Shown: positions 36,127 to 45,436, numbered from the stretch's first letter. The stretch: 64,000 bases of DNA from Caldilineaceae bacterium (GCA_020634815.1 JACKBA010000011.1:98744-162743), one strand, 5' to 3'. Notes: generated from the letters alone by a model not told the origin. Numbers and translations are program-made.

Positions 36127-37398
36127 ATGAACGAAGTCGTGATTGTCAGCGCGGTGCGGACGCCGATTGGGGCGATCCGTGGTGCGCTCTCCGCCGTGCG
36201 ACCGGATGACTTGGCCGCGCTGGTGATTCAGGAGGCAGTGCAGCGCGCCGGTGTCGACGCCGCGCTGGTGGAAGAGGTCTACATGGGGTGCGCCAACCAG
36301 GCGGGCGAGGACAACCGCAACGTGGCGCGCATGGGATTGCTGCTGGCCGGGCTTCCTCACCACGTGGGCGGCGTGACCTTTAACCGCCTCTGCGCCAGCG
36401 GGCTCAATGCCGTCAACCAGGCGGCACGCGCGATTGCCTGTGGCGAGGGCGACATCTACGTGGCGGGTGGCGTCGAGAGCATGACGCGCGCGCCCTACTC
36501 GCTGCCCAAGAATCCAACCGGCTACGGCCCCTCGGGCAACATCACCGCTTTCGACACATCGCTGGGCTGGCGCTATCCCAACCCGCGCATGGAGGTGCTC
36601 TTCCCGCTGGAGGTCATGGGCGAGACGGCCGAGAATATCTACGAGCGCAGCCGGGACGGGCAGATTTCAGGTGGTGAGATCACACGGGAAGAGCAAGACC
36701 GCTTCGCCCTGCAAAGCCAGCAGCGCGCGGTCGATGCGCTCAACGCCGGCCGCTTTGAGCGCGAGATCGTGCCGGTCAGCGTGCCGCAGGGCAAGCGCGA
36801 ACCGATCATTGTCGATGTCGACGAGTACCCGCGCTACAAGAAGACGGCAGCGGGCTACGAACTGGCCACGAGCATGGAGCAACTGGCCGCGCTCAAGCCG
36901 GCCTTTCGCAAGGGCGGCACCGTAACGGCGGGCAACGCCAGCGGGCTTAACGACGGCGCGGCCGCGTTGGTGCTCATGGCGCGGGCGAAGGCGGAGGCGC
37001 TGGGCATCAAGCCACTGGCGCGCTGGGTCGCCTCGGCGGCGGCGGGCGTGGATCCGCGCGTGATGGGGCTGGGGCCGGTCGATGCGACGCGCAAGGTGCT
37101 GGCACGCGCTGGCCTGACGCTGGGTGACATCGACCTGGCCGAACTCAACGAGGCCTTTGCCGTGCAGGCGCTGGCCGTGCTGCGCGAGCTGGGGCTGAGC
37201 GAGGCGATCACCAACGTCAACGGCGGCGCCATCGCATTGGGCCATCCGCTCGGCTGCTCGGGCGCGCGCATCCTGACCACGCTGATCCACGAGATGGAGC
37301 GTCGCGCCGCGGCCGGCGAGTCCATGCGCTATGGGCTGGCGACGCTCTGCGTGGGCGTCGGCCAGGGCGAGGCGACGATTATCGAGTTGGAAGAATAG
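36127..37398 (+). CDS. Thiolase (acetyl-CoA C-acyltransferase, PcaF-like)
   Basis: A 423-residue thiolase. Nucleophile Cys is in FNRLCASGLNAVNQAARAI near residue 89. The His and second Cys are in NGGAIALGHPLGCSGARI near residue 372 and LCVGVGQGEATI near residue 408. The N-terminus VSAVRTPIGAIRGALSAVRP and the FNRLC motif resemble 3-oxoadipyl-CoA/acetyl-CoA thiolases. It condenses or cleaves beta-ketoacyl-CoA. The 3-oxoacid CoA-transferase directly downstream suggests a beta-keto acid pathway such as acetoacetate or 3-oxoadipate use (inference). Confidence 0.92.
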   Translation: MNEVVIVSAVRTPIGAIRGALSAVRPDDLAALVIQEAVQRAGVDAALVEEVYMGCANQAGEDNRNVARMGLLLAGLPHHVGGVTFNRLCASGLNAVNQAARAIACGEGDIYVAGGVESMTRAPYSLPKNPTGYGPSGNITAFDTSLGWRYPNPRMEVLFPLEVMGETAENIYERSRDGQISGGEITREEQDRFALQSQQRAVDALNAGRFEREIVPVSVPQGKREPIIVDVDEYPRYKKTAAGYELATSMEQLAALKPAFRKGGTVTAGNASGLNDGAAALVLMARAKAEALGIKPLARWVASAAAGVDPRVMGLGPVDATRKVLARAGLTLGDIDLAELNEAFAVQALAVLRELGLSEAITNVNGGAIALGHPLGCSGARILTTLIHEMERRAAAGESMRYGLATLCVGVGQGEATIIELEE

Positions 37399-37401
37399 AT
37401 T

Positions 37402-37510
37402 TGACGCAAAGGCGCGGAGAGCGCAGAGACTCGCAGAGAGCAGAGAAGAACTTGTTCTTTTGCTTTTCTCGCTTTTTCTTCCTCTGCATCTCTGAGCCCC
37501 TGCGTCAAAG
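37402..37510. repeat. Spacer hairpin of GCGCAGAG/CTCTGC repeats
   Basis: The left arm is GACGCAAAGGCGCGGAGAGC followed by GCAGAGA units. The right arm is CTCTGCATCTCTGAGCCCCT ending GCGTCAAAG, imperfectly complementary to the left. It is the same family as 8757-8889. It separates the thiolase and CoA-transferase genes, again within a likely operon. Confidence 0.8.
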
Positions 37511-37535
37511 TGGTTACCTTGAAAGCAGAACAAGC

Positions 37536-38885
37536 ATGAAACAAGTTCCAATCATCTCGGCGGCGGAGGCGGCGGCGCTGGTCAAAGCTGGCGACACGAT
37601 CATGGGCGGCGGTTTCGGCATGACCGGCAACCCCGTGCACCTGCTCAATGCGCTGGCCGAAACCGGCACGCGCGACCTCACCTTTATCGGCAACAATGTG
37701 GGCGAGCCGGGGCTGGGCGGCGGCCGGCTGCTGCGCAACGGCCAGCTCAAGAAGGCGATCGGCTCGTTTTTCACCAGCAACCCCGAGGCGGTGCAGGCCG
37801 CGCAGAGCGGCGCGCTGGCCGTACAGTTGATCCCGCAAGGTTCGCTGGCTGAGGCGATCCGCGCCGGCGGAGCGGGGATCGGCGGCTTCTACACGCCGAC
37901 CGCGGCCGGCACGGACATTGCCGCCGATGCCGAAGTCAAGCTCATCGACGGCAAGCCGTATGTGTTCGTGCCGGCCCTGCGCGCCAACGTGGCCTTTGTG
38001 CGGGCGTGGATCGCCGACACCGCCGGCAATCTCGTCTACCGCATGACCGAACAGAACTTCAACCGCGCAATGGCCACTGCCGCCGACCTGGTCATTGCCG
38101 AGGCCGAGCAGATTGTGCCGGTGGGCGAACTCGACCCGGATCGGATTCACACGCCGGGCTGCTATGTCGACTATCTGGTGCAGGCGCACGTGACGCTCGA
38201 CGATCTCGGCTCATCGGCGTCGGTCAAGGGCGGCGCACGCAAGGTGAGCGAGTCGCGCATGAACATGGCGCGGCGCGCCTTTGCCGAACTGCGGCGGGGC
38301 GATGTCGTCAACCTGGGCATCGGCATCCCCACGCTGGTGGCCGACCTCATTCGTCCGGAGGACGGTATCATCATGCACACAGAGAACGGCATGTTGGGCG
38401 TCGGCCCTGCGCCGGAGGAAGGCGGCGCGCTGGAGTATCCGGTCAATGCCGGCAAGATTCCCGTAACCGCGCTGCCCGGCAGCAGCTACTTCGACAGTGC
38501 CGACTCCTTTGCCATGATCCGCGGCGGTCACATCGACGTAGCGATCATGGGCGGGCTGGAGGTGGACGAGCAGGCGAATCTCGCCAACTGGGCGGTGCCG
38601 GGCCAGCCGCTGCTGGGCGTGGGCGGCGCCATGGACCTGGCGGTGGGCGCCAAACGGTTGATCATCACCATGCAGCACACCAATCCCGACGGCAGCGCCA
38701 AGATCGTACCGGCGTGCACGCTACCCCTGACCGCGCACGGCGTCGTTGACATGGTCATCACCGACCTGGCCGTCTTCACCTTCGACGACGGCCGGCTCAC
38801 ACTGACCGAGCTCATGCCCGGCGCGACGCTTGACGACGTGCGCGCCAAGACCGCAGCGCGTTTCGCCGAGCGGCTGAACCAGTAG
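37536..38885 (+). CDS. Fused alpha-beta 3-oxoacid CoA-transferase
   Basis: A 449-residue protein joining both CoA-transferase subunits. The alpha half (about residues 1-220) has VKAGDTIMGGGFGMTGNPVH and IGNNVGEPGLGG. The beta half starts near residue 245 with MNMARRAFAELRRGDVVNLG and carries the catalytic Glu in IIMHTENGMLGVGPAP. It transfers CoA from an acyl-CoA such as succinyl-CoA to a 3-oxoacid. The start ATG at 37536 was chosen because the earlier open frame is repeat-derived. The thiolase upstream would act on the product. Fused forms are known (mitochondrial SCOT, many bacteria), so the fusion itself is not novel. Confidence 0.92.
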   Translation: MKQVPIISAAEAAALVKAGDTIMGGGFGMTGNPVHLLNALAETGTRDLTFIGNNVGEPGLGGGRLLRNGQLKKAIGSFFTSNPEAVQAAQSGALAVQLIPQGSLAEAIRAGGAGIGGFYTPTAAGTDIAADAEVKLIDGKPYVFVPALRANVAFVRAWIADTAGNLVYRMTEQNFNRAMATAADLVIAEAEQIVPVGELDPDRIHTPGCYVDYLVQAHVTLDDLGSSASVKGGARKVSESRMNMARRAFAELRRGDVVNLGIGIPTLVADLIRPEDGIIMHTENGMLGVGPAPEEGGALEYPVNAGKIPVTALPGSSYFDSADSFAMIRGGHIDVAIMGGLEVDEQANLANWAVPGQPLLGVGGAMDLAVGAKRLIITMQHTNPDGSAKIVPACTLPLTAHGVVDMVITDLAVFTFDDGRLTLTELMPGATLDDVRAKTAARFAERLNQ

Positions 38886-38901
38886 GAAGAAAGGAACCGC
38901 C

Positions 38902-40509
38902 GTGAACCTGCCCATTGCCCATATCGACGCGCTCTTTGCTGCCTGGGATCGGCCGGATTCGCCGGGCTGTGCGCTGGGCATTGTGCATGCGGGCGAACTG
39001 GTCTACGCGCGCGGCTATGGCATGGCCGACCTGGAGCATGGCGTGCCGATCACCCCGGCGACGGTCTTCGATATCGCGTCCATCTCCAAGCAGTTCACGG
39101 CGTGGTGCGTGTTGGCGCTGGCGGAAGAGGGACAACTGAGCCTCGACGACCCGATCCAGCGCTTCTGCCCGGAGGTGCCGGAATACGGCCAGCGCATCAC
39201 GCTGCACCACCTGCTGCATCACACCAGCGGGCTGCGCGACTACCTCGGCATCTGGCCGGTCGCCGGCCTGCCCGATGCCAACGTCTTTCGGCGTGAGGAT
39301 GTCTACGCCACCATTGCCCGGCAGAGGGAGCTCAACTTTGCGCCGGGCAGCGACTACATCTACTCCAACACGGGCTATTGGCTCCTGGGCGAGGTCGTGC
39401 AGCGAGTCAGTGGGCAGACCCTGCGCGAGTTCGCCCACGAGCAGGTCTTTGCGCCGCTGGGGATGGCCAGCACCCACTTCCACGACGACTTCACCGAGAT
39501 CGAGCCGAACCGGGCGCTCGGCCACGCCCTGCGTGGCGACGGCAGCCTGCGGCTCGACCTGTCCTTCTGCGATCTCGTCGGCGACGGCGGAATCTACACC
39601 ACGGTCGAGGATCTGGCGCGCTGGGATGCCGTTTTCTACGCGAGCCCGCTCGCCGGCGGCGATGCCTTGATCGCGCAGATGCACGTGCCGGGCCGGCTGG
39701 TCGATGGCAGCGCAATCAGCTATGCGCGTGGCCTGGTGATCGGCGCATACCGCGGGGCGCGGACGGTGAGTCACGGCGGTTCCTGGGCCGGCTATCGCAG
39801 CTCCCTGTTGCGTTTTCCGGACGAACGCTTCACTGTGATCTGTCTGGCCAATCTTGCCTCCATGGAACCGTGGAAGCTCGCGCATCAGGTCGCCGATCTG
39901 TGTCTGGGTAGCCGGCTGGGTCCGGCGACAAACATACCGGGCGGGGCGCCCGTTGCCGTGGGCGACGCAGCGTTCGCCGGCGTCTACCGCAATACGGCAT
40001 GGGACGAACCGTTGACGCTGAGCTGGCAGGCAGAGGGGTTGCATCTCACCGCGCCGTGGTACGGGTTCGATGGCGTGCTGGCCGCCGCCGGGGAAGGCGC
40101 GTATGCCATTGCCGGCGAGACCGACCTGCGCGTCGAGATTGAGCCAGGGTCAGCGGATGACGCACCTGCCGCGGTCATCCATATCCAGGGCGAGCCGCCG
40201 CGCCGCTTTGCGCGCATCGCAACCGGGCCGGCAGAAGCGGTGCCGACGGAGGAGTACGTCGGCACCTATGCCTCGGTAGAAGCAAACACCGTCTATCACG
40301 TGCGCGTGGCGAATGGACATCTGTGGGTGCAGCGACCCGGCGCGCCGGATTCTCCGCTCATGCTGCTCGACGCCGATCTGTTTTCCCTGGATGACTGGGG
40401 GCTGCGCTTTGCGCGCAATGCAGCAGGCATGGTGGATAGCTTTGCGCTGACTGCGGAAGGTGCTTTCCGTCTGAACTTTACGCGGGTGGCCGGCGGCGGT
40501 GCAGCGTGA
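38902..40509 (+). CDS. Serine hydrolase, beta-lactamase class C family
   Basis: A 535-residue protein with the serine beta-lactamase/esterase triad: SISKQFT (SxxK) near residue 62, YSNTGYW (YxN) near residue 154, and HGGSWAGYR near residue 291. A C-terminal lipocalin-like extension of about 200 residues follows, as in many DUF3471-type members. The start is the GTG at 38902 with AAGGAA upstream. No signal peptide is visible, so it is probably cytoplasmic. Activity as peptidase, esterase or amidase cannot be told apart from sequence. Confidence 0.88.
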   Translation: MNLPIAHIDALFAAWDRPDSPGCALGIVHAGELVYARGYGMADLEHGVPITPATVFDIASISKQFTAWCVLALAEEGQLSLDDPIQRFCPEVPEYGQRITLHHLLHHTSGLRDYLGIWPVAGLPDANVFRREDVYATIARQRELNFAPGSDYIYSNTGYWLLGEVVQRVSGQTLREFAHEQVFAPLGMASTHFHDDFTEIEPNRALGHALRGDGSLRLDLSFCDLVGDGGIYTTVEDLARWDAVFYASPLAGGDALIAQMHVPGRLVDGSAISYARGLVIGAYRGARTVSHGGSWAGYRSSLLRFPDERFTVICLANLASMEPWKLAHQVADLCLGSRLGPATNIPGGAPVAVGDAAFAGVYRNTAWDEPLTLSWQAEGLHLTAPWYGFDGVLAAAGEGAYAIAGETDLRVEIEPGSADDAPAAVIHIQGEPPRRFARIATGPAEAVPTEEYVGTYASVEANTVYHVRVANGHLWVQRPGAPDSPLMLLDADLFSLDDWGLRFARNAAGMVDSFALTAEGAFRLNFTRVAGGGAA

Positions 40510-40555
40510 CGCACCTGTTCCTCACAGATAGCCAAGAAAATTGGAGCGAACAACG

Positions 40556-41341
40556 ATGACTTTGCACGAAAGTGACCGGCCTGCTGCCCTGCTGGCGCGG
40601 CTCGATGCCATCGGTCGGGCGCTGGAAGCAAGCGGCCACGGCATGGCGCTGCTGGGCCTGGGCTCCGTCGGGCTGGAACTGGAACGTCTCGACGCGTACT
40701 CGGATCTCGATTTCTTTGCCATCGTCGAGGCCGGGCACAAGGGTCGCTACATCGACAACCTGGATTGGCTGACCGCCGCGCCGATTGCCTACGCGTTTCG
40801 CAACACGGCCGATGGCTACAAGCTGCTCTACGAAGACGGCATCTTCTGCGAGTTTGCCGTCTTCGAGCCGCACGAATTGGCGCAGATTCCCTTTGCCGCC
40901 GGGCGCATCGTGTGGCAGCGGCCCGGTTTCGACGAGCGGCTGGCCGTGCCTGCCCGTACAGCGCCGGAGCCCGGAAGCTCATCTGACGAGTGGCTGGTGG
41001 GTGAGGCGGTGACTAACCTCTACGTGGGGTTGTGCCGCTACCAGCGTGGCGAAAAGCTGTCGGCGGCGCGCTTTATCCAGCAGTACGCGGTCGATCGTGT
41101 GCTCGACCTGGCGCCGCGCATGGAGCCGGCGCAGCCCGGCTACGTCGACGGCTTCACGCCGGAGCGGCGCTTCGAGCAGCGCTTCCCGCTTACCGCAGCC
41201 GCGTTGCCGTCGATGGTGCAGGGGTACGAACGCAGCCCGCAGTCGGCGCTGGCGATTCTCGCCTTTCTGGAGACGCACTTTCCCGTCAACGCGGCGATGG
41301 CGGCGCGTGTGCGCGAACTGGCAGAGGAAAAGGCGACGTGA
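40556..41341 (+). CDS. Nucleotidyltransferase-fold protein
   Basis: A 261-residue protein from the ATG at 40556, with GGAG upstream. The nucleotidyltransferase signature is GLGSVGLELERLDAYSDLDF near residue 36: a GS motif followed by DxD in YSDLDFF. This is the small-molecule NTase/MNT type related to lincosamide and aminoglycoside nucleotidyltransferases. The rest is helical and lacks recognizable motifs. It overlaps the GNAT gene by 4 bp, so they are cotranslated. An antibiotic-modifying role is possible but unproven. Confidence 0.75.
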   Translation: MTLHESDRPAALLARLDAIGRALEASGHGMALLGLGSVGLELERLDAYSDLDFFAIVEAGHKGRYIDNLDWLTAAPIAYAFRNTADGYKLLYEDGIFCEFAVFEPHELAQIPFAAGRIVWQRPGFDERLAVPARTAPEPGSSSDEWLVGEAVTNLYVGLCRYQRGEKLSAARFIQQYAVDRVLDLAPRMEPAQPGYVDGFTPERRFEQRFPLTAAALPSMVQGYERSPQSALAILAFLETHFPVNAAMAARVRELAEEKAT

Positions 41342-41751
41342 CGCGCTGGCAGTGGACGTGCGATGGCGTCGATTGGGACGAAGTCGAGGCGCTCTTTACC
41401 GCCGTCGAACTGGGCGGGCGCAAGGGCGACAAGCTGCGCCGCGCTTTTCTCGCCAGCCAGGTTGTGTGTTTCGTCTATGACGACGATATCCTCATCGGCG
41501 TCGCCCGCGCGCTCACCGACGGCGAATATCATGCGCTGATCTACGACGTGGCCGTGCACCCCGACTACCAGCGCGCCGGCATCGGCTCGGAGATGATGGC
41601 GCACCTGCTGGACCGGCTTCCGGTCTGGCGCGTCATGCTGGTCGCCGATGACGATGTGCAGGATTTCTACGCTCGCCTTGGATTTGCGCGCCACACTCAG
41701 GCCATGGCGCGCTTCGACTGGGACAACCTCTACGACGCTCCCGACGCCTGA
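41338..41751 (+). CDS. GNAT N-acetyltransferase
   Basis: A 137-residue GNAT protein. The GTG start at 41338 overlaps the preceding TGA (GTGA). The acetyl-CoA-binding motif is VAVHPDYQRAGIGSEMMAHL (V/I-x-x-x-Q-R-x-G-I/V-G), and the C-terminal FYARLGFARH is typical. The substrate is unknown. It is translationally coupled to the nucleotidyltransferase and ends 1 bp from the stop of a convergent GNAT gene. Confidence 0.88.
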   Translation: MTRWQWTCDGVDWDEVEALFTAVELGGRKGDKLRRAFLASQVVCFVYDDDILIGVARALTDGEYHALIYDVAVHPDYQRAGIGSEMMAHLLDRLPVWRVMLVADDDVQDFYARLGFARHTQAMARFDWDNLYDAPDA

Positions 41752-41752
41752 C

Positions 41753-42298
41753 CTATTCCAGCACTTTGTACATGAACGATGTCGGCGCCAGCCGCCCATC
41801 GGGGTTGCGCGCGTAGCCGGGTACGCTGCCGGTGAGCACATAGCCCAGCGCGAAATAGAGCATCTCGGCGGGTTCGCCACTCTGTGTGTCGAGCACGAGC
41901 AGCGTGCGGCCGGCTGCGCGCGCCTCCTGTTCCAGCGCGGCCATGAGCGCCGTGGCAACCCCGCGGCGGCGATACTCCGTGTGGACGAGCAGCTTCGCCA
42001 CCTCGGCGCGGTGGTTGCCGTTGGGCCGCGTCTCCAGCGCGAGTTGCACGGTGCCGGCGATCGTGCCCCCGATTTCCGCCACCAACAGCCGGCGCTGTGC
42101 CGGGTCGAGGCCGGCGATGAGCGGCGCCCAGTAGCCCGCAGCATCGGTCGCCGAAAGCGGCGCCAGATAGCCGACCGATGCGCCGTTGTCGACCGCGTCC
42201 TGGAGGAGTTCGACAAGCCTGGGTTGGGTTGCCGATGCTGCGGCGCGCGACAAGACATGGATCGTGACGGCAGGCTGATTGTCGACTTTGGTTTGCAT
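41753..42298 (-). CDS. GNAT N-acetyltransferase
   Basis: A 181-residue GNAT protein from the ATG at 42298; the open frame to 42454 has no family features. The acetyl-CoA motif LLVHTEYRRRGVATALMAAL is near residue 114, and LYFALGYVLTGSVPGYA lies near the C-terminus. Family relatives include proteins acting on small molecules or tRNA-derived amino groups. It is convergent with the GNAT gene at 41338-41751, with one base between the stops. Confidence 0.88.
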   Translation of the reverse strand: MQTKVDNQPAVTIHVLSRAAASATQPRLVELLQDAVDNGASVGYLAPLSATDAAGYWAPLIAGLDPAQRRLLVAEIGGTIAGTVQLALETRPNGNHRAEVAKLLVHTEYRRRGVATALMAALEQEARAAGRTLLVLDTQSGEPAEMLYFALGYVLTGSVPGYARNPDGRLAPTSFMYKVLE

Positions 42299-42589
42299 GG
42301 CTGGATTGTCCCCTGACCTTGGCGGCGCGTGCCGGAGCTGTTGCAAAGCAGGTATTTTAGCCGCGGCACCGCGGAGCTTCAAAGCGGACGTCGACGAGAC
42401 AGCGTTTCCTGGGCCGGTACGTGGTTGGCGGGTGTGTAGCAACAGGATCCCCACCGCAAGGCCGGTGCGACCTGTCCGGTCGGCAGGGTCGCGATCCGGG
42501 CGTTGGACAGGGGCAATAGGCGCCCGCCGGTGCTATAACTGAGATGTCGACAATGTGGCAAACGACCTTATCCATTCAGGAGTAACGAT
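42299..42589. other. Divergent spacer between a GNAT gene and the GIN-domain lipoprotein gene
   Basis: These 291 bp carry no gene or tandem repeat. An AGGAG lies just before the ATG at 42590. TATAAC near 42534 could be a -10 box, without a good -35. Confidence 0.4.
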
Positions 42590-43342
42590 ATGAACATCCA
42601 GCGCAACCTCGCAATCATGGCTTTGCTCGTCTTGATGGCGGCCATACTTTCCGCCTGCTCATTTGGTGTCGTCGTCGGCTCGGGGCGCACCACGACGGAG
42701 ACCCGCGCCGTGAGCGACTTTAGCGCGGTCGACTTCGCCTTCATCGGCGATCTGGCGATCACCCAGGGCAACGAAGAGTCGCTGACGATCACCGGCGACG
42801 ACAACATCGTCCCGCTCATCCGCACGTCCGTGCGCGACGGCGTGTTGCACATCGATGCCAGCCCGGCCAACATCGGCCGCACGGTGATTCCCCTTCACTA
42901 CGAGTTGACGGTCAAGGAGCTGAACGCCGTCAGCCTCTCCGGTCTCGGCAATATCGAGGTCGATTCGCTCGAAAGCCCGGACGTCAGCCTGGGATTGAGC
43001 GGAGCCGGTTCGCTCAACGTTGGCAACCTAGCGGCCAACAACCTGGCGGTCAACATGTCGGGGCTGGGCAGCGCCAACCTGGCGGGTGAGGTGAACAAGC
43101 AGGCGGTTAATGTCTCAGGCGCCGGCTCGTACTACGCGCGTGACCTGCGCTCGCAGGCCGCCGCGGTGCAGATCTCCGGGCTGGGCAGCGCCGAGGTCCA
43201 GGCGGTCGAGACGCTCGACGCCTCGATTTCCGGTGCCGGCAACATCAAGTATGCAGGCCGCCCACAGGTCACGCAGAACATCTCTGGCCTTGGTTCGATC
43301 GAGGCACTGGGTAACGACTGGTTTGCTCGATCCCAGCCCTGA
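42590..43342 (+). CDS. GIN domain (DUF2807) lipoprotein
   Basis: A 250-residue lipoprotein with lipobox ILSA-Cys23. The mature part is one DUF2807/GIN domain: FSAVDFAFIGDLAITQGNEE, then the right-handed beta-roll of repeated LSGLGNIEV / LSGAGSLNV / MSGLGSANL / VSGAGSYYA / ISGLGSAEV turns from about residue 120 to the end. These glycine-serine turns recur about every 18-20 residues. It is anchored on the cell surface; the function is unknown. Confidence 0.88.
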   Translation: MNIQRNLAIMALLVLMAAILSACSFGVVVGSGRTTTETRAVSDFSAVDFAFIGDLAITQGNEESLTITGDDNIVPLIRTSVRDGVLHIDASPANIGRTVIPLHYELTVKELNAVSLSGLGNIEVDSLESPDVSLGLSGAGSLNVGNLAANNLAVNMSGLGSANLAGEVNKQAVNVSGAGSYYARDLRSQAAAVQISGLGSAEVQAVETLDASISGAGNIKYAGRPQVTQNISGLGSIEALGNDWFARSQP

Positions 43343-43407
43343 CGGTAGAGTGGCCCTGTCGCGCAGGCGGGGCCACTCATTTTTCACAAAGCGGGGGAGA
43401 AGCGATC

Positions 43408-44511
43408 TTGGATGACGTGTTTCTGCCGGGCCTGAAGCTCGGCGAGGCTTTCTACGCAGAGGCAGTGCGCCCGCTGCTGGATGAAACCTTCCCCGGTCTG
43501 CCTCACGCCGCCGCGCTCATCGGTAGCGGCTCGGAGATTCTCGGCTTCGACGACGAGATGTCGACCGATCATCACTACGGGCCGCGCGTCATGCTCTTCC
43601 TGGCCGATGACGCAGACCCGTCGCTACCGGATGCGATCCGCCAGATGCTGGCCGACCGGCTGCCCTATCGCTTCCGCGGCTACCCCACCAGCTTTACGGC
43701 GCCCAACCCGGATGACAATGGCGTGCAACTGCTGGAAGCGGTGGAGAGCGGGCCGGTGAACCATCGTGTCGAAATTTTCACGGTGCCAGAGTTCATGACC
43801 GGCTATCTGGGCATCGATCTCGCTCAGCCGCTCACGCCGGACGTATGGCTGGCGCTTCCGCAACAGCGTCTGCGCACGACCGTTGGCGGCGCCGTCTATC
43901 ACGACGAGGTGGGTCTGGAGGCAGTGCGGCAGCGCCTCGCCTGGTACCCGCGTGATGTGTGGCTCTATCTGCTGGCGGCGGGCTGGGCGCGCATCGGGCA
44001 GGAGGAGCACCTCATGGGGCGCGCCGGGTATGCCGGCGACGAGATCGGCTCGGCGCTCATTGGCGCGCGGCTGGTGCGCGATGTCATGCGGCTCTGCTTT
44101 CTCATGGAGCGGACCTATGCGCCCTATCCCAAGTGGTTCGGGACGGCCTTCCGGCAGTTGGCGAGCGGCCCGGAACTCGCGCCGGTGCTGGAGCAGGCCC
44201 TGCACGCGCAAAGCTGGCAGGCACGCGAGGAGCACCTGGCGGCGGCCTATGAGACGCTGGGGCGGCTGCACAATCGGCTTGACCTGACCGAGCGGATGCC
44301 GGAACAGGTGCGCGACTTCTTCGGTCGTCCCTTCCGCGTCATGGCGCTGCACGGCTTTTCGGACGCACTCGCCCGCGCCATCACCGACCCGGCGGTGCAG
44401 GCCATTGCCCGGCGCCCGCTGATCGGAAACGTTGACCTGGTCAGCGACAACACCGACTTGCTGGAAAACAACGGTTGGCAGCCGATCCTGCGCACACTCT
44501 ACCGGCCATGA
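43408..44511 (+). CDS. DUF4037 domain protein (nucleotidyltransferase-like)
   Basis: A 367-residue DUF4037 protein. The start is the TTG at 43408, behind GGGGGAGA. The conserved N-terminal part ALIGSGSEILGFDDEMSTDH has the GS-x-D-D-x-S-x-D layout of a nucleotidyltransferase catalytic loop. The middle contains LTPDVWLALPQQRLRTTVGG, and YAPYPKWFGTAFRQL is typical of DUF4037. It may modify a small molecule. It is close to another NTase-fold gene at 40556, but a functional link is not shown. Confidence 0.85.
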   Translation: MDDVFLPGLKLGEAFYAEAVRPLLDETFPGLPHAAALIGSGSEILGFDDEMSTDHHYGPRVMLFLADDADPSLPDAIRQMLADRLPYRFRGYPTSFTAPNPDDNGVQLLEAVESGPVNHRVEIFTVPEFMTGYLGIDLAQPLTPDVWLALPQQRLRTTVGGAVYHDEVGLEAVRQRLAWYPRDVWLYLLAAGWARIGQEEHLMGRAGYAGDEIGSALIGARLVRDVMRLCFLMERTYAPYPKWFGTAFRQLASGPELAPVLEQALHAQSWQAREEHLAAAYETLGRLHNRLDLTERMPEQVRDFFGRPFRVMALHGFSDALARAITDPAVQAIARRPLIGNVDLVSDNTDLLENNGWQPILRTLYRP

Positions 44512-44523
44512 CCAGCGCGGAAG

Positions 44524-45078
44524 CTACGCGCCCGCTTCCTCCCGAAAGGTGCGGAAGACCTCGGCTAGCGCGGCCGGCGTGTAGTGGGCATTGAGGCCGC
44601 TCGGGTTGGGCAGCACCCACAGCGGTGTGTCGCCCAGTGACTCGTGCTGGCGGCCCAGGGCTGCCTTCGGGCGAGCGAAGGCCGTGCGATACGCCGTGAT
44701 GCCGAGGACGGCTACGGTGCGCGGCCGGTAGGTCTCCACGATGCGCAGCAGACGTTCGCCGCCGGCCACCAGTTCGTCCGCCATCAATTCGGCGGCTGTG
44801 GCCGTGGCGCGATTGACAAAGTTGGTGATGCCGCAGCCATAGGCGAGCAGTTCGCGTTCCTCCGACGGATGGAGCAGGCGCGGGGTAAAGCCGGCTGCAT
44901 GGAGCGTCGGCCAGAAGCGATTGCCGGGCCGCGCAAAGTGGTGGCCGCTCCAGCCTGAATAGAGCCCCGGATTGATGCCCACGAACAGGACGCGCAGCCC
45001 CGGCGCAATCACGTCCTTGATGCCGCGGTCGGCGGCGGCTGCCAGTTCGGCTCTCGTCGGCCGGGCTTGGCTATTCAC
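44524..45078 (-). CDS. Mismatch-specific (G:T/U) DNA glycosylase, Mug type
   Basis: A 184-residue Mug/TDG-family glycosylase that excises uracil or thymine from G mismatches. Motif 1 FVGINPGLYSGWSGHHFA near residue 32 has the catalytic-site Asn. Motif 2 LPNPSGLNAHY near residue 155 is the intercalating loop. The start is uncertain: GTG at 45078 gives the family length, while an in-frame ATG at 45123 adds 15 residues. The best ribosome site (GGGAGGGAAAGC) instead precedes an ATG at 45089 in another frame, which encodes a seven-codon peptide ending across the GTG. Confidence 0.85.
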   Translation of the reverse strand: MNSQARPTRAELAAAADRGIKDVIAPGLRVLFVGINPGLYSGWSGHHFARPGNRFWPTLHAAGFTPRLLHPSEERELLAYGCGITNFVNRATATAAELMADELVAGGERLLRIVETYRPRTVAVLGITAYRTAFARPKAALGRQHESLGDTPLWVLPNPSGLNAHYTPAALAEVFRTFREEAGA

Positions 45079-45436
45079 GATTCTCGACCCGCATATGCTT
45101 TCCCTCCCGTGTGCGCGACCCATGCGCGACCTGCCCCTTCAATGCCGGCGAATCCCTGATGCCGCCCTTCCTTACAGTGTTCCGGTGCGTCCTACTTGCC
45201 GACTTTGCAGGTAGGAATCGCCCTGGCACTCTCTGGCGGCGGTGCTGGGCCAGACGCATTGGCGCACTTTCAAATAATACGCATTTTACCAGACAAGGAC
45301 AGTTCACTTTGACGCAGGCTGGTCAGGCAATTGCCGGATGTGTCCCGGGCATGAGTGCCATACGATAGGAGGGGACGCCGCGTAGCGGTGCTTTCCAGCA
45401 TGGCCAAATCGGTTCTGTCACCTGGAGATAACAACG
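45079..45436. other. Divergent intergenic region between mug-type and beta-helix genes
   Basis: These 358 bp contain the strong ribosome site and seven-codon frame described for the Mug-type gene, and a GGAG site before 45437. No repeat block, terminator or convincing promoter pair was seen; open frames here are short and composition-driven. Confidence 0.4.

Noticed and set aside
37536..38885. Fused CoA-transferase as a novel fusion
   Set aside because: Fused alpha-beta 3-oxoacid CoA-transferases are well known in mitochondria and many bacteria.
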